A stretch of DNA of 64,000 bases from Misgurnus anguillicaudatus (GCF_027580225.2 NC_073358.2:46462001-46526000); one strand, 5' to 3'; shown: positions 12,118-23,776, counted from the stretch's first letter. Numbers and translations are program-made. Notes: generated by a model from the letters alone, not told the origin.

Positions 12118-12597
12118 CAGTGCTTCTCAAATAGTGGGGCGGGACCCCCAGGGGGGGCTCGAAGCGACACCAGGGGGGAGCGCGAGACCCCGGGGAAAAT
12201 ACTTTTTCAGGAAGTGAAAGCCGCTTGAGTTTTATTATTATTTATTGATTATATTTAATTAAATTTTTCAGTATCAAATGGTCAATATGGTCAATATGGT
12301 AAATATTATACTTTAAATAAGAAATAGATTTTTTTATTTCAGGCAAATTGATGCATTTTAAGTCTTTTCTGTTACAGACTAAAAAACAATGTTAATAAAG
12401 TTATTCTTTGTTGTAAGTTGATCGATATTGCTTTTTTTGTGTTTTCTTTAATGTTAATAAGGATACAATGTTTTGCAGATGTGTAATTTTATAGACAAAT
12501 ACTATTTACAGTCGCGGCAGAAAGTTGGGGGGGGGCGCAAAATGTTTATTTCTTCCTGGGGGGGGGGGGCGTGACAGAAAATAATTGAGAAGCACTG
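12118..12597. mobile_element. hAT-type non-autonomous element, perfect TSD
   Basis: Inverted ends CAGTGCTTCTCAA and TTGAGAAGCACTG are bracketed by an exact 8-bp duplication CTCTAGTG (12110-12117 and 12598-12605). G-rich runs lie next to both ends. The 480-bp interior is non-coding. Confidence 0.9.
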
Positions 12598-12605
12598 CTC
12601 TAGTG

Positions 12606-13190
12606 CATCCTCACATTGTAGTCCCAAGTTCATGTTCAAAGTTTGGTTTCAATATGTGAAAGCATTCCTGAGATATGAACGACTTCCTGTTTGGCGTCAT
12701 AAAATTTTAGAATGTTTTTTTATCTTGTGCATCCTCAACTTGGAGTCCCAAGTTCAAAGTTTGGTTTTAATGCGCAAAAGTGTTTCTGAGATATGAAGGA
12801 CTTCCTGTTGTTGCGGCTACGTCACAGATTTCGTCTAAGCTGTGACAGACAAAAGCTTCCGAAAATCAAAAAAACTTTTGTGAGGCTTGGTCCAAGGATC
12901 ATGTACGTCCAGTTTGTGAAGTTCGGACAAAATTTGTGACCTGTGAATCTTTTTTTTTTGTTTTCTGTTCAATCCAATATGGCGGAAGAACGACATGGAT
13001 CTGTGACATCATATCCTCAAGCAACTTAGACCGGCACTGCCCGAACATTTTAAAGTTTGAACGGGGTCTCTGTGTCAAACGGCCTAGTCGCAGGAGATAC
13101 CCAAAAATTAGGGCGGAATAATAATAATAATAAGAAGAAAACTTATGAACACCAATAAGTGTGCTTTTTGCAAGCACACTTAATAATAAT
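12606..13190. repeat. dispersed repeat with internal duplication and terminal hairpin
   Basis: A segment around TGTAGTCCCAAGTTCATG is repeated about 130 bp later as TGGAGTCCCAAGTTCAAAG, each followed by a 'gagatatgaa..gacttcctg' phrase. The block ends with a hairpin: TAAGTGTGCTT (13156-13166) pairs with AAGCACACTTA (13172-13182). It looks like part of a dispersed fish transposon rather than a gene. Confidence 0.5.
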
Positions 13191-13294
13191 ATTTTCCTTA
13201 CAAAAACCCATGGCTTCATTTCGGAAAACTTTTTAAAACGAAAAAGGGACAAACACAGCCATTGAGTTGCATGTTGAATAATAAAATAAAAACA

Positions 13295-13375
13295 TTTTCT
13301 GGGTTGATTTAACCCAACATCAGGGTTTGTCCATTTTTAAACGAATACAGGGTTGAAAATAACCCAGCAATTTTT
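13295..13375. repeat. AACCCA-rich repeat fragment
   Basis: Contains inverted TGGGTTGATTTAACCCAACA and GGGTTGAAAATAACCCAGC. Related fragments occur at about 14160-14225 and 15595-15785. Confidence 0.5.
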
Positions 13376-13384
13376 AGAAGGAAT

Positions 13385-15590
13385 GAATTACTTTTTTGAT
13401 AGACTTTTTTGACCTTTAAAAATTGGGCACTATCCAATGCAATTTTAAAGCTGGCAAAATAAAATATGAATACGGGTTAATTTGAATTTTGAGGTGAACT
13501 ATTTCTTTAAAGGCATTGTTAACCCAAAAATGCCTATTTGTACCATTATTTAGTGAAAATCGTTTAATTCACCCTATAGTTTTCCTTAATGGCATATTAC
13601 ATATGGTGTCTTATTTAATACATAATCTATTTAACCAGATGACATCTGCTTATAAATCAAATCAGATTTAATTTGCCGCCTCCACGATCCAACTTCAGTG
13701 CTTAACAGCTCACAAAGTAAAAAAAAACATTCAGTCTTGTATTCAAATATTTCTCACGACTCGATTCATTTAACGATTTATAGAAAATGTTCTACTTTCT
13801 AATAGAAGAAAAATAAACGGGTGGGAATAGGATGAGGGCGAATAAATGAAATTTTCAAGGGCAGACTAACGTCCTTATATCCCTGATGGGTTATATTGTC
13901 CGTGTCAGATGTTTACGAGACCTGCAACATTGAAATGGTGATTGAGTGACTCTTTAACTACACATGTGCTTTCTTAACTGCAAATCGCCAGTATAGCGGA
14001 CCAGATCTGGCCGTGAAAATTCATGAGTTATTGTCCACGGAGCGCTTGAATAAGTAGTGCGCTCACAGGCACAGAGCTGATGGGAATACTGAATAGCAAA
14101 TCTGGCATTTGTGCAACTGATATGGACAAACTAAGTGACACCTTTTCTACTAAATTATTTTTAACCCAGCGTTACATTATATTATATTAGACCTAACAAT
14201 GGGTTAAAACAACCCAGCATAGATTGGACTGGAAATCTTTATTAAATGCTAACTAGAAGGATAAACGGGGATATTTTAAAGGGCATTTAAATTCTGCTTC
14301 CGCACTTCACATTTGTGTTTGATCACATATCCTTCTCACCAAGTCTATTTAGCCCTAAAACCGACCTATGTCCAAGTCTAACATATAAGCCAAATTACAT
14401 ATCAACCATTCTGGAAAAACCAGTCAGAAATACAAATATAAATTGAATTCTCAAAGGAGATTTTATCATTTATATATTCATCTCTCTCCCGCAGAGCTTG
14501 GCAAAAAAAAAAATCTCATCCAGAGAAATACTTCAACATCCTGTACCTGTGAAGAGAACCAGTAATTACATATAAAAATAGATGCCCTGACATTTTGAAG
14601 ATGATTCCTTCAATTTTGTCAATTGGTGGTGCACTGCATCGGCAGTAACGTGTAGGGTCAATCTCTATTGTCCGGTGCCGTTGCACTGTGAAGAAAGGGC
14701 ACGCCTACACTGGCTTTTCCTCAGATGTGCTTATATTGTGCAAAACAACTTAAAACGAAAACAAAGTGCACGGTACCATTAACCAGATTCAAATACAGCA
14801 ATTTATTAGAATTGGGCAGTAATAAGTTAAATGGAAAGACATTAACATTTGTTTACTACAGATTTTGCGACATTTTTGTAATCGATATTCGCTCTGGGAT
14901 AAAGGCCACTCAAATTCTGACATTATTCACAACGTCATTAACATAAAATCGCAACGTTTGTCAAAAACAAACATTTTACCAGAGCTGCAACAAAAGATGC
15001 GATTTAATGCGTTTTTCACAGCGTAAGGCGACTGCGTGAATCGAAAGCATTTTTTTTGCATCAAACTGAGATAATTTTATCTGTCATTTTATCAAAGCAA
15101 TTGAAAAACATTTTGTAGCCAAATTGTGCAGCAGCTTTTACGTTTCCTGATTTTTATACAGATTTTTGCTTTTAAGACCAAACTCCGTAACGGTAAACAT
15201 CCAAACCCACCCATGACCATCAGGTTAGATTTGTTCTCAAAGCTTTCTTTAGATCAAAGCTAAAACTGCACGTGAGGCTAAATTATATTATTTCAAACTC
15301 AGCACAATACTGTAGCAGACCAGGACAATATAGGATGAGACACAAAAAGTAAAAACCATCTATACTAAAGAATCAGCCTTTATAGTAAACAGTGAATTAT
15401 GGTCATTCAGTAGATACGAACGTACTAATAAATACACCATTCACAGCTCACACAAACAAAATCTCATTCTGCTTTTATCAGACAGTATATTGTATACATT
15501 TAAGTACATTACTTGATTTGCAAAAGTTTTTTGCTCGCTCCCACCAGCACATTAAAGGGTTGGTTGACCCACAATTAAACATTTTATTAA
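13385..15590. other. intergenic, mostly unrecognised
   Basis: No gene is recognised. Blocks at 13870-14150 and 14560-14700 look unique and of balanced composition. A short AACCCA repeat lies near 14165-14220. Open frames of 73 and 119 codons are AT-rich and not recognised. Confidence 0.35.
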
Positions 15591-15594
15591 CAGT

Positions 15595-15790
15595 GCACAC
15601 CCGAAATAAAAAAATGCTGGGTTATTTTCAACTCACTGTTGGGTCAAGAAGACACAAACCCAGCTGTTGGGTTAAATTAACCCAACAATGTGTTAAAACA
15701 ACCCAGCAAAGATTAAATTACAATCTAACAGGTTGCGTTCGTCCTTTTTGACCCAACGCCGGGGGGACGATAACCCAACATTTTTTTAAG
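15595..15790. repeat. AACCCA-rich inverted repeat
   Basis: Multiple TGGGTTA and AACCCA words, including GTTGGGTTAAATTAACCCAA, form overlapping inverted repeats just downstream of the hk2 3' end. Confidence 0.55.
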
Positions 15791-15834
15791 GCGTACTCAC
15801 CATCATGTTGGTCCAAGCACAATTGTGGAACAGG

Positions 15835-16147
15835 AGGAGGAATGTTAACACCTTTTTATTTCATACATTGTATCATTAAAAACATTTCATTCTTTTTTAA
15901 GATGTTTCATAATAAACAGACATACTTGTTTGAAACAACATGAAGGTGAATACAATTTTTTACTTTTGGGTGAAATATCCCTGTAAATAGACCAAACCGA
16001 AACAAACAAGAAAATAATCAAATAAATAAGAAGCATTCTCTTATAAACAGGAGTGTTGTTCACATAAGGGTCGTTCACAATAGGAGAAAACCTCTGGAAG
16101 ATCAGCTTTCCGTCCTGTATTCGATCGTTTCATCTCAGTTAGCGTCA
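15835..16147 (-). other. hk2: probable hk2 3' UTR
   Basis: This is non-coding sequence downstream of the TAG stop. A minus-strand AATAAA hexamer lies at 15855-15860, about 290 bp past the stop, and could set the transcript end. Vertebrate hk2 3' UTRs are often much longer, so this is only the first plausible end. Confidence 0.4.
15855..15860 (-). promoter_or_regulatory. candidate polyadenylation signal for hk2
   Basis: An exact AATAAA on the minus strand about 290 bp after the hk2 stop. Such hexamers are common by chance in this AT-rich sequence. Confidence 0.35.
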
Positions 16148-16289
16148 CTACTTCTTTGCATCTCTCAATCGACAAGCCACAGCCGTGATGAGTGCGGCAC
16201 CTTTGCCACTGCCGTCCTCTGATTGGACCAGAGTTACGTCACAGTTGGGCGCCAGGTCTTTCAAAGTTTCCCGCATGATGGTGGAAAAG
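16148..16289 (-). CDS. hk2: hk2 exon 18, C-terminus and stop
   Basis: The terminal exon begins after CTCCTCAG in a split His codon and encodes [36 protein letters not shown] and a short tail ending DAKK, with a TAG stop at 16148-16150. [10 protein letters not shown] is the adenine-binding motif of the C-half, and AVACR plus a basic tail match HK2 better than HK1 or HKDC1. Confidence 0.97.
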
Positions 16290-16890
16290 CTGAGGAGATG
16301 AAAGGATGAGAATTTGTTAAAACTTCTAATGTCACTAAAAACAGTTTATAGGATTTTATTTTTCTATGTCAAGACATTTCCCCAAGAAAAAAAAAATGTT
16401 GGGGTAGGCTGCATTTATTTATTTAGAAAAGGACTGTACAAAATTTAATGCATTATAAAATTTTAAGAAAAGCTGCCCAGGCTACTCGTTGACCTGAAAT
16501 GTTAAGTTATAGGTGTCAGGAGCGCGATTTCAAGTATGAGAGATTTACACAATGGCTCTTGTCAAAAGCAACACTTGATAAAACATGAAAAGAAAATCTT
16601 TTGAATAATGTTTAACCATATTGCTCACCAGGAAGCCAAGCTTGCTTTAGGGCTATTTTGATCGAAAGATTGCTTTCAAAAGCAAAAGATCAAAATGTTA
16701 CGATATATTTGTCGTGTTGAGATTACATTTTTGAACGTTAAGGCAGGTTAACACTGATACGTTCACATTCTTAAGACCTGAAGTTAACCTGTCTGTGAAA
16801 TCAGGTGAATCAATATAGATAAGAAGCTAATTTAGCAAAGTTATCACATTGGACTGTTTAATTGAAACCCCATATCAGACCACATCTTAA

Positions 16891-17735
16891 AGGAATATTC
16901 AATTTTCTTAAAAGAAAAATCCAGATAATTTACTCACTACCATGTCATCCAAAATGTTGATGTCTTTCTTTGTTCAGTCGAGAAGAAATTATGTTTTTTG
17001 AGGAAAACATTGCAGGATTTTTCTCATTTTAATGGACTTTTAACATTTAATACTTAACTCAACACGTAACAGTTTTTTTCAATAGAGTTTCAAATGACTA
17101 TAAACGATCCCAAACGAGGCATAAGGGTCTTATCTAACGAACGATCCACTTTTAAACCACAACTTCTCGTCTAAATCCGGTCGTGATGCGCCAGCGTGAC
17201 CCCACGCAATACGTCATGACTTCAAGAGGTCACAAAGGACGAACCCAAAACTCCGCCCTAGTGTTTACAAATGTGTTGAAAGAGGACCGATCCTACGTTG
17301 TTGTATGTCAACTGATACTAATTAATGTCTTTGTGTCAGTTTATTGTTTACAATGGTCCGCAAATTTGCGTTTTATATATGTAACACGTGACCTCCCTAC
17401 ATCACTACGCATTTACATTAGGTCGCGCCGGACCTAGACGAATTTGTTATTTTTATTGTCAAAAATGACAATCGTTTTGCTAGATTAGACCCTTATGCCT
17501 CGTTTGGGATTGTTTATAGTCCTTTGAAACTCCGTTGAAAAAAACTGTTAAGTGTTGAGTTAAGTATTAAATGTTGGGCTCTATTAAAGTCCATTAAAAT
17601 GAGAAAAATCCTGCAATGTTTTCCTCAAAAAACATAATTTCTTCTCGACTGAACAAAGAAAGATATCAACATTTTGGATGATGGGGTGGTGAGTAAATTA
17701 TCTGGATTTTTCTTTTAAGAAAATTGAATATTCCT
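16891..17735. mobile_element. long-TIR TTAA element (family B), copy 1
   Basis: Bounded by TTAA (16887-16890, 17736-17739), with inverted arms of about 200 bp starting AGGAATATTCAATTTTCTTA and both containing the GTTCAGTCGAGAAG/CTTCTCGACTGAAC block. It lies in hk2 intron 17. An open frame at 17183-17437 (+) is similar to one in copy 2 but probably not coding. Confidence 0.85.
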
Positions 17736-18067
17736 TTAAACTCTGTTGTAGATCTACATCCTTGCATGACAATGTCCATGTTTACATGACAGCGATGTTG
17801 TAAAAAGGAAGATTTTTTATAAATTTACACACAATCTCTACACATTTACACACAACAACGTTGTCGGAAAAATGTGTGAAAACAATTAAAACACTGCATT
17901 ATGGCCAGTAGTTGGCATGCATAATGTGTGGACGTGGTTTAAGATATTTCCTCTGCTTGTATTTGTTTGTTTCTTAACACCATTCCAGCATCTATTGCTA
18001 TATCATGGCGAGAACTGGTTAATCTGTCCACAAGTTAATATTTACACGTGTCAAACTACACACTAAG

Positions 18068-18141
18068 AGCACTTAGTTTGCAGCACTTAACCTCAGGCGC
18101 ACTTCGACCACACGAGGTCGAAGTGCTGCAAACTAAGTGCT
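18068..18141. repeat. compound palindrome in hk2 intron 17
   Basis: A perfect 21-bp inverted repeat (18068-18088 with 18121-18141) overlaps a second perfect 11-bp inverted repeat (18099-18109 with 18116-18126). The two left arms compete for the same right arm. No coding capacity. Confidence 0.85.
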
Positions 18142-18489
18142 TTCCCCCTATATACTGTAATGTAGTTCTATTTTTTTATCCGCTTAGAAAATCACCACGT
18201 TTCATTTTGTGCCACCATACTTACTCGTGTAACTACTCATGTAACAGTCTTTAAATAGGGAAAACATGGAAGTGTTTGGTGGCTTCAAAATTCATCCCTG
18301 TTTGGATCCTAAGGAATAAATGGGACTAGGATAAATGCTAACACATTCACGATGCACTGTACAAAGATAAAGTGCACGCATTGAGAAAAGATAGGTATTA
18401 ATTATGCATTAGGTATTATTAGGTATTATTATGTATTAATTTGTTTAAGTTGAGGTAAGAACATAGTAAAATCAATATTAAAACTGCTG

Positions 18490-18665
18490 TGTCAAACAAA
18501 AATGAAAATTCTGTCATCATTTACTTACAATCATGTGGTTCAAAACCTGAGTTTCTTTATTGCTTATTAATATTTTGATAAATTAAACTTCCATAGTATT
18601 TATTTTCCAAATATATGGGTTCCATTGACTGTGTGTTTAACATCATTTTTGGGTGAACCATCCCT
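18490..18665. mobile_element. TTAA element fragment (AGGGATAGTTCA family)
   Basis: Reads ATGAAAATTCTGTCATCATT and ends GGGTGAACCATCCCT before TTAA (18666-18669). This is the conserved end of a fish MITE family also seen at 27612, 30280-30373, 35406, 51700-51915 and 59240-59370. Confidence 0.6.
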
Positions 18666-18669
18666 TTAA

Positions 18670-19110
18670 CTCCTTCCCCGCCAGAGTTTTTTAAAAAGTT
18701 AAAAGTTTAAAAAGTTGCCATCCAGCACTTTTTATGCTTTTCACAAAAGTTGAATGCCTTCCATGTTGTTCTTTAAATATATAAACATATAAAAGATCAA
18801 ATGAAAGAACAGATACTTGGTTTTAAACAAACAAACTTTTATCCTATCTTTATTTGTTCTCTTTTTATCACCTCTCAAATTTGGGTAGGTTACTTCAAAA
18901 ATACAAAATTTTCAGCAAAAGGCTGATATAGAATTTTTGTGAAGGACTTTTGATAGAGATCAAATTCAGAACGATACTGAAAATATACATGGAGTTCTTA
19001 CTAAGGGAATATTTTCAGGTTTTATAAGTTGGGTAAGAGCGCCACCTGGTGGATAATAGCAGAAATACGGATTGCCGGAAAAACTCTGCATTGTCAGGGA
19101 AGCTTTTCTC
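18670..19110. mobile_element. TTAA element (CTCTTTCCCCGCCA family), copy 1
   Basis: TTAA borders (18666-18669, 19111-19114), left end CTCCTTCCCCGCCAGAG, right end eroded (TGTCAGGGAAGCTTTTCTC). The interior GAGCGCCACCTGGTGGATAA phrase recurs at 33599-33620. It shares its left TTAA with the preceding element. Confidence 0.7.
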
Positions 19111-19404
19111 TTAACTGAGCAGGGTGGCTGCGGGTCCTTAAAAAGTCTTAAATTGAGTTTTCCTTATAAACGGCGTTTAAAAAAGTCTTAAAAAGCATTA
19201 AATTCAGATTCGTTAGATCTTAAATATTTTTGGTGACTTTACGACGCGATGAAAAATCTTCAGTCTGACGGACCAAATTACTGTTTTTGCGATCATTGGA
19301 ATAGACTTTTTTTCCTTTGGAAATGCAAGTTATTCCATCATCAGAGAGACGTAGACGTACATTGTCCAGGACGTTGGGTAGCAGGTTGAACTGAAATAGC
19401 GACA

Positions 19405-19800
19405 ATGGGTAAATGTAAGTTCAATAATAAATGACTCGAGAATGACCAATTCTTATGGTGGTTGAAGCCGGTGCCTGAAAATGTATACAAGCCAAATTGC
19501 GGCGTATGTCGAAGACGTTTTAAACTGGGTACAATGGGCATCTAAGCGGTGGAATCGCACGCGCAGAGAGCGAAAAGCACCAGGAGTTTGCGAGAAGAGT
19601 TCAATTGAAGGTTTCTGTTCCACTTTTCTGATTAGCAAAGATGTCACCACGGATGTTGCGAATTCCCAGCCAACAACCCCATCATCTGACCTACGTCTAT
19701 TTTCGCGCTCTACGCCAACCCTAAGAGCTGAGGTAATTTGGGTGCTGAGGACAGTAACAAGCCATCACTCGTACGGGTCAAATAACGGGATTGAGGAGGT
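19405..19800 (+). pseudogene. hAT transposase N-terminus, broken
   Basis: From a Met at 19405 the frame reads MGKCKFNNK, a TGA stop where Trp is expected, then LENDQFLWWLKPVPENVYK and NCGVCRRRFKLGTMGI, a second stop, then AVESHAQ after a break. The C-x2-C...H-x-H-like pattern is the N-terminal zinc finger of hAT-type transposases. Two in-frame stops and at least one frameshift rule out function. Confidence 0.65.
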
Positions 19801-19926
19801 TTTCAAAGCTTTTCAAATGTTAATAATAGTAATTAATGTTATACACTGGCTTCTTTGCAGTTACTGTATACAGCTGCTGAAATTGTTTATATTTTTTAGT
19901 TCTTGGATATTGTTTGTGAAAAGCTC

Positions 19927-19929
<3 letters not shown>

Positions 19930-19988
<59 letters not shown>
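19930..19988 (+). repeat. (TG)n microsatellite
   Basis: An uninterrupted run of about 29 TG units inside the truncated hAT element. Confidence 0.97.
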
Positions 19989-19989
<1 letters not shown>

Positions 19990-20067
19990 ATTTTCATTGC
20001 AGGTTTGGTGATCTTAAATTCCATACAAGTTGGTATTAAAAGGTCTTAAAAAGTCTTAAATTTAACT

Positions 20068-20775
20068 TGTTAATACTTAACTCAACACTTGACAGTTTTT
20101 TTCAACGGAGTTTCAAGGGACTGTGGACGGTCCCGGGCGAGGCGTGGGGGTCTTGTCTAGCGAGACGATTGTCATTTTTGACAGGAAAAATAAAAAATAT
20201 ATACTTTTAAACCACAACTTCTCGTCAAAGTCCGGTCCAGCGCGACCTAACGTAAATGCGTATAGACGTAGGGAGGTCACGTGTTAGATATATAAAACGC
20301 ACATTTGCGGACCATTTTAAACAATAAACTGCCACAAAGACATTAATTAGTATCAGTTGACATACAACAACATAGGAACGGTCCTCTTTCAAGACGCTTG
20401 TAAACACTGGGGCGGAGTTTCGCGTTCGCTGACGCATCACGACCGGATCTACACGACGAGAAGTTGTGCTTTAAAAGTGTATATTTGTTATTTTTATTGT
20501 CAAAAATGACAATCGTTTTGCTAGATAAGACCCTTATGCCTCGTTTGGGATTGTTTATAGTCCTTTGAAACTCCGTTGAAAAAAACTGTTAAGTGTTGAG
20601 TTAGTGTTAAATGTTGGGTTCTATTATAGTCCATTAAAATGAGAAAAATTCTGCAATGTTTTCCTCAAAAAACATAATTTCTTCTCGACTGAACAAAGAA
20701 AGACATCAACATTTTGGATGACATGGTGGTGAGTAAATTATCTGGATTTTTCTTTTAAGAAAATGGACTAATCCT
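20068..20775. mobile_element. long-TIR TTAA element (family B), copy 2, left end lost
   Basis: The right arm ends TTTCTTTTAAGAAAATGG and ATCCT before TTAA (20776-20779), matching copy 1. The left arm starts abruptly at TTAATACTTAACTCAACAC. The interior is inverted relative to copy 1 and contains the related open frame at 20225-20440 on the minus strand. Confidence 0.75.
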
Positions 20776-20834
20776 TTAATTAAATATAAATGGGCGTAGA
20801 GAAGGCACTACAAAAAAATGTATTACACTACAAA

Positions 20835-20960
20835 AGCTTTGGCAAGCCGACCGGATGTGACATGGGGGCATGGCAGCATCGACGATTCCATTTTTTAATT
20901 CGAAATTTGAGATTGTGACTTAATTTCGATCGATTTCGATTTAAAACTACTTTTTAAGCT
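20835..20960. repeat. fragment of family C hAT element
   Basis: The GGCAAGCCGACCGGATGTGA to AATTTCGATCGATTTCG stretch matches the right end of the element at 40078-40195. Confidence 0.6.
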
Positions 20961-21029
20961 AGAATAACGTTACATAATACTTTCATGGTTTCAACTTCAT
21001 TTCCATTCTATGCCTGCATGGACACTTAC

Positions 21030-21266
21030 TGCGGGTGGAGTTTGTAAAGCGTGCCGTCCACTCCCACAGTGATTTTGAGCTGATCCAGTTTACGGTTCAG
21101 ACGTATCTTGTCCACTACGGCCGCCAGGCCGGCTCCGCACAACTGGGCGGCGCGTTTGGAGACCACACTGCACACCTCCTTCACTAAAATACTGTCGTCA
21201 CACGTGCTGGTCGTCAAGCCCAGATGCTGCAGGATGGTGCGGACCTGTCGCAGCGCCAAGCGATCA
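21030..21266 (-). CDS. hk2: hk2 exon 17 (C-half)
   Basis: This 237-bp exon encodes [17 protein letters not shown], a [13 protein letters not shown] block and [20 protein letters not shown] and the KEVC segment are the clearest HK2 markers. It is one codon longer than the usual 234 bp because of an extra residue just before STCDD. The acceptor is TTCACGCAG and the donor CA|GTAAGT. Confidence 0.97.
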
Positions 21267-21661
21267 CTGCGTGAAAAGATTTAATTAATATTGCAGATAA
21301 GACACTGAACAAACTGTACTCTGTAAGTACACCCACATGACACACAAGCTACAACTACGGCTTGTCAAAACATCAAATAATATGGAGTGTGTATGAAATA
21401 TAATTACAATAAATATGCAAATATTGTATTAAACTAAGCAAACATTGGCAAGAAGCCTACTGTGTGAGTAGTGTTTTTATAATATTAGCAAAAACAACAA
21501 ACATTGCACTTTAATTATGTAATTACATGCTAAAAGGCCTTAGGCGCCTATACTGATAATCAATGTGCTTAGCATTTAAATATCATCTTTGTGGAACCAG
21601 AAGGATCTGGGGACTCTGTAACAATGCCTGCAGGCGCTCAGGTGCTGGACTGTTCACACAC
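21267..21661 (-). other. hk2: hk2 intron 16
   Basis: A 395-bp intron with canonical ends and no recognisable insert. Confidence 0.85.
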
Positions 21662-21817
21662 CTCTCGATCTGTGACAGGAACTTGGTCTCGAAAATACCA
21701 CGGGTCTTGAGTCTCTCGGAGAGTTTGCCACGAAACAGCAGACCTTTGGAGGTGAAATCCAGGAGAACGTTTCTGACAACCTCTCCAAGATACATCCCAC
21801 TGATCATCTTTTCATAC
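21662..21817 (-). CDS. hk2: hk2 exon 16 (C-half)
   Basis: This 156-bp exon encodes [20 protein letters not shown] through [18 protein letters not shown], closely matching vertebrate HK2. The acceptor is ACCTTCAG and the donor GAGAG|GTGTGT. The preceding intron 15 is the longest in the visible gene (8614 bp) and holds many transposons. Confidence 0.97.
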
Positions 21818-22382
21818 CTGAAGGTGTTAAGAACAAGCAGCAAATTATTCAATGTCTATCACTTATCAAATGAAATGCAGAGTACAAACTTCAAGTAAAA
21901 AGAACATCAAAGGAAGAGCAAGAACAAGTGCCGCCAAGTTGGATGGGAAACTTGCTTTAAATGTATAAGAAAAAATAAAGGCTAGGAAGGAACTACATTA
22001 TATTAATCGTTTTAATAATCAATATTAGGCTATATAAACAAGAACTTTGAAACCAAGAACATTCTTATGAATGTGTTTAGCATGACTTTGTGACTAAACT
22101 GAATGAAATAACAGCCGCCTTGATGGCCAATGTTTACATATTTGGCATATTTCATTTAAACCCAGTTGTACCCATGTTATTTTCTACTGATTTTTAGTGT
22201 TGAAAGCATTTCTTACATACAAAATTATAATGATTATAGAGCGTATGCATTGACGTCACTTTTCCACGCCCTGTTGAGTGGCAAACGTTCAACAAAATGG
22301 CTGGTTTTCATAGCATGTGCTGCGAAAATGCCAGTAAAACTGACTATTATCAGCTTAAATTGAATTTAGTTGTACTTGATAG

Positions 22383-22717
22383 CAGAGGTGGACAATACTT
22401 AGTTACATTTAGTTACATTTTCTGTGCTTTATTAGGTTGTTTGTATTTGGAAAAATGTTACTTCACTACATTCTAAAGCATAGAATCATACTGTGTATTC
22501 TTTATTGCATATTAAAATGTATTTAATCCGTAATTACATTAGAATTGTGTACTTTTAATGTACTTAAATATTAAATGTAAAACAAACACGTGTATTTATG
22601 AAATGTAATAGAGTAAAAATTATGATAATATGCTTTGGAATGTATGTTTTCCAAAGAAAAACACGGATAAAATACAAATACTTGAAAAAATAATTTAAGT
22701 AGAAAGTAAAACCTCTG
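22383..22717. mobile_element. hAT-type MITE, perfect TSD
   Basis: The 335-bp element has ends CAGAGGTGGACAATACTTAG and inverted AAGTAAAACCTCTG and an exact 8-bp duplication CTTGATAG (22375-22382, 22718-22725). It lies in hk2 intron 15. Confidence 0.88.
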
Positions 22718-23097
22718 CTTGATAGTGACCCTAGCAACCTGTCAACCCACTTGTGGTCTGTGGACGTTGGCATGAACGATCAATTTACTTCTCCTTTCTG
22801 TGTTTTTTGGCAGTCTGTAAAACGATAGCTCCGAATTTTTGTTAAATCTGTTAGTACAGTCTATCGCACAACAGCTTTTGGTGAAGGTGACATCACTTGC
22901 ATACTCTCTATTGCATGCGTCTTACAGAATGTAGTATCATGTCAGCAATAACCTGCCCAAGCTAAATGATGTGCCATTTGATTACTGTTTTGGTGCTGGT
23001 CACCCCGTGTTGCCAGATATAATTATGAAAACAAATAGGCCATAAAGAAAAAAAGTTCAGACTTGTTATTTTTTCACATTAACTGCTAAAACCTTAA

Positions 23098-23770
23098 AGG
23101 GACACTCCACGTTTTTTGAAAATATGCAAATTTTCCAGCTTCCCCAGAGATAAAATTGGATTTTTGCCATTTTGGAGTCCATTCAGCTGATCTCGGGGTC
23201 TGCCGTTACCACTTTTAGCGTAGCTTAGCACCGTCTATGGAATCTGATTAGACCATTAGCATCACGCTAAAAAATTAACAAAAGAGTTTTGAAATTTTTC
23301 CTATTTAAAACTTGACTCTTCTATAGTTACATCGTGTACTAAGACTGACAGAAAATTAAAAGTTGCGATGTTGCTATTGAAAGTAACCAAGGGTACTATT
23401 TTCGGGCACTGTGTAATATCACTACGCCTGCTGCAGCCATGTTATGACAGCAAAGTCCTTGATTATTACGCCAGAATGAGAGTATAGTTCCTAGCCATAT
23501 CTGTCTAGAAAATCACAACTTTTACTTTTCCGTCGGTCTTAGTACACAATGTAGCTACAGAAGAGGAAAAATATCGAAACTCTTTGATATTTTTTTTGCG
23601 CTATGCTAATGGTATAATCAGATTCAATGGATTATGCTAAGCTATCCTAAAAGTGCTAGCGCCAGACTCGTAGATCACCTGAATGTATTCCAAAACTGTA
23701 AGAATCAAATGTTTAACTCTAGGGGGGAGCTGGAAAATGAGAATATTTTATAAAAAACTGGAATGTCCCT
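23098..23770. mobile_element. palindromic TTAA element (family D), copy 1
   Basis: TTAA borders (23094-23097, 23771-23774); ends AGGGACACTCCACGTTTTTT and inverted TGGAATGTCCCT. The arms are long and nearly palindromic (CATTCAGCTGATCTC..., GATTAGACCATTAGCAT...). Other copies: 25501-26181, 36470-37061 and 54286-55545. Confidence 0.87.
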
Positions 23771-23776
23771 TTAAAT

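Larger units (their letters stand above)
19120..20067 (+). mobile_element. hAT transposon, 3'-truncated
   Basis: Left end CAGGGTGGCTGCGGGTCCTT, followed by AAAAAGTCTTAAA words that recur inverted/direct near 20038-20062, is typical of a vertebrate hAT. The right terminus is missing: sequence switches at about 20067 into family B copy 2. It carries a transposase relic and a long TG microsatellite. Confidence 0.65.

Noticed and set aside
19481..20011. 176-codon plus-strand frame as a host gene with a Val-Cys tail
   Set aside because: The first part is out of frame with a hAT transposase relic and the tail is a translated TG microsatellite.
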